DNA from: Planctomycetota bacterium
Lineage (GTDB): Bacteria; Planctomycetota; Brocadiia; Brocadiales; Bathyanammoxibiaceae
DNA length: 19,707 nucleotides
Assembly (NCBI GenBank): GCA_030598065.1
Contig: JAUVQR010000007.1
Coordinates: forward strand, 1 to 19,707
Reading direction: 5' to 3'
Positions 7,438 through 14,384 of the stretch are shown one piece after another. The notes under the pieces are model-generated. The model was given only the letters and a program-made list of their open reading frames with translations. It was not told where the DNA came from and searched no databases. The position numbers and the translations under genes are program-made. Position 1 is the first letter of the stretch, and every line of letters starts with the position of its first letter.

Positions 7438-8214
7438 CTATAAGGGGCCGGCGGAGCCGCCGTCTTTTCTTACGCGCCAGAAATGAACCGCCAAGAATAT
7501 TATCGCAATCATGGGCATTGCAACACAATGCCAGACATACGCCCTCAATAGAGCGTTACCTCCGACCACGGAACCTCCCAGGAGCGCGAACCTGATATCA
7601 TTAAAGGCCGTCATACCAAGCTGTTCTCCAAACGGCCCTTCATGGCCCATCAGGGGCGTCGCCCTGGCCATGTTCGTCCCCACCGTCACGGCCCAGAAGC
7701 CTAACTGGTCGTCAGGGAGCAGGTAACCCGTAAAACTGAGCATCAGCGTCAAGACCAGCAGTATGACACCAATTACCCAGTTGAACTCCTTCGGCGGCTT
7801 ATAGGAGCCTGTCATAAAGACACGCGTCATGTGTAACCACACGCTTATCACCATAAGGTGTGCCGCCCATCGGTGCATATTTCTGAGAACAATGCCGAAC
7901 GGCACGTCATACTCAAAATATTTCATATCCTTGTATGCGTTAATCTTATCGGGATGGTAGTAGAAGCAGAGGAATACGCCGGTGAAACAAAGCACCAGGA
8001 ACAGCAAGAACGTTATGCCGCCCATACACCAGCTGTGTGAAAACTTCAGCGAGTGGCGGGCCACATAGGCGGGGTGGAGATGCAGGAACACGTTGCCCAT
8101 AATCGCAAGGACACGGTTTCTCGGCGTCTCCGCAAAGCCCCTGCGGAACACAGACTTATAGGCTTGTGATTCAACGATTAACTTCGTTAGCTCTTCGATT
8201 TTTCTCTGCAGCAT
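7438..8214 (-). CDS. Cytochrome b, b6-type N-terminal four-helix subunit
   Basis: A 258-residue protein, short like b6 rather than full-length bc1 cytochrome b. The two haem b pairs are H114-x13-H128 and H229-x14-H244; the x14 spacing in the last helix is the b6 pattern. C63 in 'SWCMGGITF' aligns with b6 Cys35 ('YCLGGIT'), the residue that covalently holds haem ci on the inner face, so a fifth redox centre is plausible. 'GYLLPDDQLGFWAVTVGTNM' matches the conserved Qo-region helix. The ATG at 8214 follows GGGAGGG. With the Rieske gene upstream and subunit IV-like gene downstream it forms a quinol:cytochrome c oxidoreductase core in the energised membrane. It most likely works together with the Mo enzyme encoded upstream in the same operon. 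Confidence 0.94.
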   Translation of the reverse strand: MLQRKIEELTKLIVESQAYKSVFRRGFAETPRNRVLAIMGNVFLHLHPAYVARHSLKFSHSWCMGGITFLLFLVLCFTGVFLCFYYHPDKINAYKDMKYFEYDVPFGIVLRNMHRWAAHLMVISVWLHMTRVFMTGSYKPPKEFNWVIGVILLVLTLMLSFTGYLLPDDQLGFWAVTVGTNMARATPLMGHEGPFGEQLGMTAFNDIRFALLGGSVVGGNALLRAYVWHCVAMPMIAIIFLAVHFWRVRKDGGSAGPL

Positions 8215-8273
8215 CGCAAAAATTCCCTCCCGCGGGAATTAATTCATCCGTGTTTAATAAGAACTAGGTGGCA

Positions 8274-8837
8274 TTATGCCTTAAGGAAGGCGCCGGGCTT
8301 TTCCCACTCACCGCGCTCTCGCCTGAAGACAGTACCCTTGCTTATGACTATCTGTCCGTCCTCTGCCAGGCCCACCTTGAGCCTCTCAAGAGGTCTGGGC
8401 GCGGGGCCCTCGTAGTTTACGCCTTCTTTGGTGAAGCCACTACCGTGACACGGGCACTTAAACTTGTTCTCGCCCTCCCACCAGACGGGGGTGCAGCCCA
8501 GGTGGGTACACTTCGCCAGCAGGGCATAGAAACCTTCCGTTTCCCTTACAATCCATACACGGTATTTCTGCTGGAACCTTATGTCCACCGTACCGACGGT
8601 AAACTCCCAAGGGTAGCCCACCTTAAACGTGGTGGGCGGCTCAAAGAGTGTCCTGGGGAAAAAGAACCTCGCAAAGGCCACAACCCATATCAACTGGAAC
8701 AGGGCAAAGCCGGCCCAACCCAACTTGACAAAGAAGCTCCTGCGCTCACTCGCAGCCTTTTCTTCTGCCGAGACGGCTGGAACCGGTGCGGCCTCCAATG
8801 CGCCGTCGCTGGATTCTCTCGGCTTATTCTCCTCCAT
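8274..8837 (-). CDS. Rieske [2Fe-2S] protein
   Basis: A 187-residue protein. The cluster motifs are C110-T-H112-L-G-C115 and C128-P-C130-H131-G-S133; the two Cys and two His ligands are present, as is the disulfide pair C115/C130. The serine after the second motif (S133) is the hydrogen-bond donor associated with higher redox potential. One N-terminal transmembrane helix (about 38-60) is preceded by a 35-residue cytoplasmic tail rich in E, S and A. The 'GPAPRPLERLKV' segment after the cluster is the usual Pro loop region. The twin-arginine context is weak (ERRSFFVKLG), though Rieske proteins are often Tat substrates. The ATG at 8837 has AGAGGT 10 nt upstream. Its position directly before cytochrome b fixes its role as the mobile electron carrier of the bc complex. 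Confidence 0.96.
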   Translation of the reverse strand: MEENKPRESSDGALEAAPVPAVSAEEKAASERRSFFVKLGWAGFALFQLIWVVAFARFFFPRTLFEPPTTFKVGYPWEFTVGTVDIRFQQKYRVWIVRETEGFYALLAKCTHLGCTPVWWEGENKFKCPCHGSGFTKEGVNYEGPAPRPLERLKVGLAEDGQIVISKGTVFRRERGEWEKPGAFLKA

Positions 8838-8898
8838 CAGGAAATACCTCTCTTGACATCAAGAATTTGTAATGAAAGACAAACTCAACCAGGCCCAT

Positions 8899-9672
8899 TT
8901 ACTTACACCCGTCTTTAACCGTGAAGTCCTCTTTAGAGGGTTCACCGCAAGTAAAGGCATCGGCCTCGCTCGTAGGACTGAATGCGGGAACAGTTACGAC
9001 CTCGAAGGGCGCCACTCCCAGATACTTGCCGTCAAATGCCACAAACTCGTCCAACAGTTTTCCGAGCGTGCGGAAATATTCGAGGTGTGTCGTGGCAGAA
9101 AGCACCTTGGAGAAGGCGGTCGCCCAGGTGCCAAGATGGCCCTTAAGGAACTTGCCCTGGACCTCTCTGCAGGTCTCCGCGTTCTCTGTATCGCCCTTTT
9201 CCAGGGCGTGATGCTCTTTGAACGTTACAACGTGCATGAACTCCAGCTCCGCCCCTATGAAATCCGTCAGCACCTTTTCCTCGGTTGACATCTTGAAGCC
9301 AAAGGCGTTATAGAACCCGGCGATGTCCGCCAGATCCTGTCCCTTCATAAAGACGTGGCTGGAACTGTATTCGGTCTCATTATGGGGACACGTAAGCCCC
9401 ATGGAGAATATCCTGTTGTACTCGGCCTCCAGGTCCTTGACATCCAGCGATGGCATCTCCTTCTCCACGGCCTCACAAAACTTCTCCGCCGCGGCAAGGA
9501 CTTCGCCTTCCTCTGAAAAGAGCGACAAGGCCTTCTTCAAGCTCGCTACGACCTCACCACTCTGCAGCTCCTTCAGATATTCCTCTTTAGGATAGGCAAA
9601 GGGCGAGGCCAGTATGCTGTAGACCGTACTTCTGGCCAATAGTTCTTCTGTCTTTGTAGCCTGTTCCTGCAC
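8899..9672 (-). CDS. TorD/NarJ-family molybdoenzyme maturation chaperone
   Basis: A 257-residue, mostly helical, cytoplasmic protein with no signal peptide. The start 'ELLARSTVYSILASPFAYP' and the central 'EAEYNRIFSMG...CPHNETEY' stretch are characteristic of TorD/DmsD/NarJ chaperones, which bind the Tat signal of the catalytic subunit and hold it until the molybdenum cofactor is inserted. The start is GTG at 9672 with AAGGAG 10 nt upstream. It directly follows the beta subunit (19 nt), the same place narJ has after narH. Length is close to the family norm. It is annotated by family pattern and position; specific binding of the RRDFLK signal of the neighbouring catalytic subunit is inferred. 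Confidence 0.88.
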   Translation of the reverse strand: MQEQATKTEELLARSTVYSILASPFAYPKEEYLKELQSGEVVASLKKALSLFSEEGEVLAAAEKFCEAVEKEMPSLDVKDLEAEYNRIFSMGLTCPHNETEYSSSHVFMKGQDLADIAGFYNAFGFKMSTEEKVLTDFIGAELEFMHVVTFKEHHALEKGDTENAETCREVQGKFLKGHLGTWATAFSKVLSATTHLEYFRTLGKLLDEFVAFDGKYLGVAPFEVVTVPAFSPTSEADAFTCGEPSKEDFTVKDGCK

Positions 9673-9691
9673 TGTACGCTAAACTCCTTTT

Positions 9692-10867
9692 TTACGTTAT
9701 GTTCAGGTGCTTCTCCGGCCTTATTATCACCGGCTCTTCTATCGGCACGGTCATTATCTCCTTACCGCTCTTGTTAAAGGCGGTAATAGAGTCGGCGTTG
9801 ACCTTGTAAGAGTAAATCAGTTTCTGCGTCACGCCGAAGAGCTGCAAGACCGACAGCAGGTCGTGAGAAGGCTTCGTGTACCGCTCTATCGCTTCCTCAA
9901 CGCCCGGACCGAACATCTGATGCAGATACTCCCTCGGCGCCCACCTGGGCGGGATATAGTAGATGTTAGGCTCAGTGCCGAACTGCGGGTACAGAGGCAA
10001 CGCAACCTTCATCTTTCTTACAAGCGTGTGAACCGGGCTCGCGGGGTCATCAATCCAGCCCTGAAGACGTATCTTGCCCACACAGGCGGAGATACAACGC
10101 GTCACCATAGCGTCGCCTTCTGTCAGCGGGTCTTTCCCCTCAAGCCTGGGATAGCAGGCGATACACTTCTCCGAGACCCTTGTGTTACCGTTGTACATGG
10201 GCTTCTTGTACGGACACTGCTCAACACACTTCCTGTAGCCCCTGCATCTCTTCTGGTCTATAAGGACAATACCGTCCTCCTGTCTCTTATAGATTGCCTT
10301 ACGGGGGCAACCGGCCAGACATGCAGGATACGTACAGTGGTTGCATATCCTCTGCAGATAGTAGAAGAATATCTCGTGCTCCGGAAGCTTGGCGCCCTCG
10401 AGCAGTCCGTCCTCCCTGTGCTTTGGCTGACGGTTGGCCGTATCCTCATAGAAGTTGGGAACACGCCACTCCTTGTCTTCCGGGACATACCCTACGGCCT
10501 GCTGGCCGCTGGCGTTGATGCTCTTCTGTGCCTTTTCATACAGCGTATCTCCCTTATATACGCCGTAGGGGGCGCTTTCCTCGTCCTTTTTACTGGTGTC
10601 ATACCCCTTTTGCGGCCCAAGCAACTCCAGCGTCTTGACGTCCCAGAACTGGGGGTATCCACCGAAGGGCTTGGTCTCCACGTTGTTCCACCACATGAAC
10701 TCCTGACCCTTGTTGAAGGTCCAGGCGCTCTTACATGCCATGGTGCAGGTCTGGCAGGCGATACAACGGTTTATGTTAAAGACGGCAGCGAACTGCTTCT
10801 TGGGCCGATTATCCTCATAGAGATATTCCATCTCCCGGCCCAGCTGCCAATTTTTGACTTTCGCCAT
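9692..10867 (-). CDS. nxrB: Nitrite oxidoreductase/nitrate reductase-like beta subunit (four Fe-S clusters)
   Basis: A 391-residue protein with the NarH/NxrB cluster pattern: C35/38/41/45, C175/178/183/187, C208/(Y211)/C214/C218 and C235/238/C258/C262. The third motif, CRGYRKCVEQCPYKK, has tyrosine where a [4Fe-4S] site would have cysteine; in NarH this position is tryptophan and the cluster is [3Fe-4S], so three cubanes and one three-iron cluster are expected. 'SEKCIACYPR' and 'CVGKIR' are close to NarH. There is no signal peptide, so it must leave the cytoplasm folded together with the Tat-tagged catalytic subunit. GTAGGAGGAGG precedes the ATG. It conducts electrons between the Mo subunit and the haem-bearing gamma subunit. 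The name nxrB is provisional: clade placement against NarH needs a tree. Confidence 0.9.
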   Translation of the reverse strand: MAKVKNWQLGREMEYLYEDNRPKKQFAAVFNINRCIACQTCTMACKSAWTFNKGQEFMWWNNVETKPFGGYPQFWDVKTLELLGPQKGYDTSKKDEESAPYGVYKGDTLYEKAQKSINASGQQAVGYVPEDKEWRVPNFYEDTANRQPKHREDGLLEGAKLPEHEIFFYYLQRICNHCTYPACLAGCPRKAIYKRQEDGIVLIDQKRCRGYRKCVEQCPYKKPMYNGNTRVSEKCIACYPRLEGKDPLTEGDAMVTRCISACVGKIRLQGWIDDPASPVHTLVRKMKVALPLYPQFGTEPNIYYIPPRWAPREYLHQMFGPGVEEAIERYTKPSHDLLSVLQLFGVTQKLIYSYKVNADSITAFNKSGKEIMTVPIEEPVIIRPEKHLNIT

Positions 10868-10916
10868 TATTCCTCCTCCTACTCTATAATTCTATTTATA
10901 GCCCCAGTGGATACGG

Positions 10917-13900
10917 TTAGACGAGGAACCCGCCTTTAAGGTACCTCTTCATGTCCTCATTTTCCCTTCCGGGAGAATGCCCGGTCCTGGCAGGGTCCCA
11001 AAGACCTCTACCCTCTATACCACCGGCCTCGGCCTTTGTTATCCTGACCAAGGTCTCCTTCGGCGGCGTATTGGGCGCGTGAACGTCTATCTCATAGCCC
11101 TTATCGATGGTCTGGCCTGCGTCGTTCTTCCTGACCAAACTATCCGTCATCATGGTCGGTTGCAGCCAGCCCCTCGTTATAGACTGATGAGAGCCGTATC
11201 TGAAGCTTGCCTGATAGCCGGTGTCGGCAGAAACCGCCCTGCCGTCAGGTCTCGTCTCATGGGCAAGGACGGTCTTCCACGAGGCCATCCACGGGGCATG
11301 CTTCATCATAGTCACGCCCCTTGGGTAGGACGGGTTGTACTTGACTCTAACCATGAGTCGGGCAATCTTGTAGAACGGGTCTGAAGCCTTCCAGCCCACG
11401 TATGGCCTGTCTTCATCGTTACCGTCACACCAGACGTAGTCACCGTCGTTTATATCCAATTCCTTCGCGTCGTCCGGGTTCATGTGAATCTGATGCTCAC
11501 CGACGCCAGGGGTCCTCTTATCCATTCGATACGGGTCACCGTAGTTCGAATCCCAGATAAGGTTCCAGTCGGTGACACTCCATGAGGAGTGTACCTTGTG
11601 CCTGGTCTTCGGCGTCAGGCAGTAGAACCTGTAACCCTTTTCCCACAGCGGGTTCGGTATGTTCTTGACCTTGGACCATGGCATCTTCACGTTCCTGACG
11701 GCGCGTTCGTCGGCGCCGGTGGCGTCCAGCGGTATGCCGTAGTCGTTGGGCCTTATAGCGCCGTGGGTGGCCACTATCGCGTTGGGCAGATACGGGGTCG
11801 CCTCTACCGGCTCACGGTAGACAACCAGGTTCTCACCGTACTCAATAAACTCGTCTTCGTCACGGTAGAACTCCAGCCTGCCCGTCTTATTGTACATGGG
11901 CTTGGACTCATTAATCTGCTCCCAAGCAGGTATCCTCGGATAGGTCCGGAACAGCATCATCGAACCCCTTTCCTGCTTGACCAGTTCGTCTATCTTGTAG
12001 CCCGCGGTTGTGCTGCCGGCATCGAGTATACGCTGGAGGTAGACCTCCGAGTTATCTTCCAGAGTGAACTTGTAATGGTTCCTCCACCTCTTGTCGCCTG
12101 TCAGGTCGGTCAGCTTGGAGGCCACGTTAGCCAAAATCTCGTGGTCCTGCCTGGTATCATACATCGGCTCGATACCACCCTTCCACGCCTGCAGGAACGG
12201 GTTGGAACATGAGGCAGCTATATCGGGGCTGGTCAATTCCACCCAGCTGTGCACCGGGAGCACCAGGTCGGCGTACTCGCATGTGCCCGTCCACTCCCAG
12301 TCATGAATAACTATCATCTCTTCCCTGGGCTGGACGTTCTTTATCATGTTAAACGCCCACTTGGCGTTGTTCAGGTGGTTATCGTTGATATGCCACTCCA
12401 CCTTGGTGGGCGTAGGCATATGCGTCTTTCCGGTAAACACCTTGCCGTTGACCTTGAGGATGTTCTCTCCATAACCCCAGTAAGCGGGCTCCTCGCACCA
12501 CAGGTATTGCTTCTTCTTTATGTCGCTCGGCTTGGTGTTCGGGTCCAGACTCTGGTTGAACGGGTCTTCGTATATAACGACGCCGGCGCCCGGGAAGACG
12601 CAACCTTTATAGTTGCCCGCCCAGTGTCCGGGGTTTCCACCTGACTTCCCAATATTGCCTGTCAGTGAAAGGACCAGGAAGTTGGCCCTGTCCTTCATGT
12701 CGCAATGGAAGTAGTGGTTGGTACCCTCACCGGTGTGTATCTGGGCCGGTCCGATAGTGGCGAAGTCCTTCGCCAACTGCTCTATCATGTCCCTGGGACA
12801 ACCCGTTATGCTCTGCACCGTCTCCGGGTCATATTCCTTGGTCAGCTCTGAGTAGAGCTGGAATATCGGCCTGACCTCAACCTCCTTGCCGTCTGTGGTC
12901 TTGACCTTAAAGCTTCCTTCAAGCGCGGGGTCTATCCCCATCTTCGTGAAGTGGTCACCAACGTCCTCTCTGGTGATGACCTTGGGGCCGTTGCTCTTGG
13001 TATCCCAGACAACAAAATCACCCCACTCTTCTCTCATCTCGGGGTCGATGATTTGAGTCGTCTTGCTATAGCCGGTAAGCTCCTTGTTCTTGTAGCCGTC
13101 TATTATGTCGCTGGCCCTGAGGAGCTTTAGCGTATCCCACCTCATAAGCAGCGGCAGGTCGGTGAACTTCTTAACAAAGTCCTCTTTGTACCACTTGTTC
13201 TTTATAAGAAGACCGGAGACGCCCAACATAAGCGCCACGTCGGTTCCCGGACGGACGGGCATCCAGTAATCGGCCTTCTGCGAGGCAGGGCTGTACTCCG
13301 GGGCGATGTTGACGACCTTCCCGCCCCTCTCTATCGTCTCAATCCACCAGTGGGCATCGGCCATCTTGTTTTCAATCATGTTCTTGCCGCAGAAAACAAT
13401 CAGCCTTGCGTGGCGGAAGTCATTTATCTCCGGGTCAAAGGTCTGGACACCTGTAACCATGGGGTGTCCGGGGCCGAGGTCGCCGTGCCAGGTGTAGGTC
13501 GACCACACCCTTCCGCCGGCCTTGCCGTCGTAAAGACCCATCATATTGGCAAAACGGCGGTGCGCAGAGGCGATGCGGCCTATGCCGTTAAGGCCGATTG
13601 TGGGACGGAACTTCATCGTCCTGGCGCCGCTACCCTCCATGGCCTCTATCATCTCTTCCGGATAACCCTGTTTTCTGAGTCTCTCCTCACCCTCCTTGCC
13701 GCCATAATGCTCCATGGCCCTTAGCAGGCCCTTGGCCGCAAGCGTGTACGCATAGTCCCAAGAAACCCTCTGCCAGGAATCTCTGCCCCTGCGGAAGTAT
13801 TTCTCCTGATTCTCGGGTGTCATCGGGTCGGGGAAACCGGCCTCTACCCACTCGACCCATCCCTTACGGGCCATCGGGTACTTAATCCTGTAGGGGCCGT

Positions 13901-14273
13901 AAATCCTCCTGACCAGCGTGTAGCCCTTCAGACAACCCCTTGGGTTCCACATCGGGAAGCACTTGTTGCCGTACAGGTCGGTAACCATGTGGCTGTCATA
14001 GTTCTGCTCCGTCCTGGTTATGACACCGTTCCGGACGAAGGCCCTCAGGCGGCAGACGTGCGTATCGTTAGGGACGCACGCAAAGGTGAAGCTGCTATCA
14101 TACTTGTACTGGTCTCTGTAAACATCCTCCCACTTCCTTTCGGGATAATGCTCCAGAGGGCTTATTATATCCTCTTGCGCAGCAAGATGACGCAGGCGGA
14201 GAGAAGATACCAAAGCGCCACCGGCAGCCGTCGCACCTGTGTATTTTAAGAAGTCACGCCTGGAAATATGCAT
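10917..14273 (-). CDS. nxrA: Nitrite oxidoreductase/nitrate reductase-like Mo catalytic subunit, Tat-exported
   Basis: An 1118-residue type II DMSO-reductase-family protein, near NarG/NxrA length. I start it at ATG 14273 rather than 60 nt upstream, because GGGAGGT (14278-14284) lies right before it and MHISRRDFLK is then the N-terminus, a clear Tat signal. Near the N-terminus, C66-x3-D70-x3-C74 and C114 (PRGC) line up with NarG H49-x3-C53-x3-C57 and C92, so the FS0 cluster would have Asp in place of one Cys and Cys in place of His. N69 matches NarG N52 at the active site. D265 in 'YTWHGDLGPGHPM' aligns with the NarG Mo-ligand Asp ('YDWYCDLPPASPM'). Tat export means nitrite or nitrate is handled outside the cytoplasm, as in Nitrospira and anammox NXR. 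Reaction direction is inferred, and a periplasmic nitrate reductase of the pNarG type is the alternative. The name nxrA is provisional. Confidence 0.88.
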   Translation of the reverse strand: MHISRRDFLKYTGATAAGGALVSSLRLRHLAAQEDIISPLEHYPERKWEDVYRDQYKYDSSFTFACVPNDTHVCRLRAFVRNGVITRTEQNYDSHMVTDLYGNKCFPMWNPRGCLKGYTLVRRIYGPYRIKYPMARKGWVEWVEAGFPDPMTPENQEKYFRRGRDSWQRVSWDYAYTLAAKGLLRAMEHYGGKEGEERLRKQGYPEEMIEAMEGSGARTMKFRPTIGLNGIGRIASAHRRFANMMGLYDGKAGGRVWSTYTWHGDLGPGHPMVTGVQTFDPEINDFRHARLIVFCGKNMIENKMADAHWWIETIERGGKVVNIAPEYSPASQKADYWMPVRPGTDVALMLGVSGLLIKNKWYKEDFVKKFTDLPLLMRWDTLKLLRASDIIDGYKNKELTGYSKTTQIIDPEMREEWGDFVVWDTKSNGPKVITREDVGDHFTKMGIDPALEGSFKVKTTDGKEVEVRPIFQLYSELTKEYDPETVQSITGCPRDMIEQLAKDFATIGPAQIHTGEGTNHYFHCDMKDRANFLVLSLTGNIGKSGGNPGHWAGNYKGCVFPGAGVVIYEDPFNQSLDPNTKPSDIKKKQYLWCEEPAYWGYGENILKVNGKVFTGKTHMPTPTKVEWHINDNHLNNAKWAFNMIKNVQPREEMIVIHDWEWTGTCEYADLVLPVHSWVELTSPDIAASCSNPFLQAWKGGIEPMYDTRQDHEILANVASKLTDLTGDKRWRNHYKFTLEDNSEVYLQRILDAGSTTAGYKIDELVKQERGSMMLFRTYPRIPAWEQINESKPMYNKTGRLEFYRDEDEFIEYGENLVVYREPVEATPYLPNAIVATHGAIRPNDYGIPLDATGADERAVRNVKMPWSKVKNIPNPLWEKGYRFYCLTPKTRHKVHSSWSVTDWNLIWDSNYGDPYRMDKRTPGVGEHQIHMNPDDAKELDINDGDYVWCDGNDEDRPYVGWKASDPFYKIARLMVRVKYNPSYPRGVTMMKHAPWMASWKTVLAHETRPDGRAVSADTGYQASFRYGSHQSITRGWLQPTMMTDSLVRKNDAGQTIDKGYEIDVHAPNTPPKETLVRITKAEAGGIEGRGLWDPARTGHSPGRENEDMKRYLKGGFLV

Positions 14274-14334
14274 TGTTACCTCCCTAATAACTTTGTCATC
14301 AACACGATAATTTATTAGCGGTAGGAGACTCACC

Positions 14335-14362
14335 CGCCCTTGGAGGGGGGGGCGAGCCGCCC
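14335..14362 (-). repeat. G8 run flanked by competing hairpins between gamma and alpha genes
   Basis: In the 111-nt gap between the gamma stop and the alpha start, a run of eight G residues (14345-14352) sits inside sequences that can pair two ways: GGGCG (14350-14354) with CGCCC at 14358-14362 (3-nt loop) or with CGCCC at 14335-14339. On the transcript this is a C-rich leader hairpin upstream of the alpha ribosome binding site. It may act in mRNA processing or translation control of the catalytic subunit, or be incidental. Confidence 0.45.
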
Positions 14363-14384
14363 TACATAGTTCTTTGTTCTTTGC

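Noticed and set aside
8227..8236. 10-base palindrome TCCCGCGGGA before the cytochrome b gene
   Set aside because: It overlaps the ribosome binding site region of cytochrome b and is short. There is no sign of promoter or terminator function.
9707..10939. 410-codon open frame on the plus strand
   Set aside because: It is the mirror of the beta subunit, whose full set of Fe-S cysteine motifs, ribosome binding site and operon position make it the real gene. The plus-strand product shows no recognisable motif.
14274..14333. 20-residue N-terminal extension of the Mo subunit
   Set aside because: The internal ATG at 14273 has an ideal ribosome binding site and puts the Tat motif at the N-terminus, where it must be.
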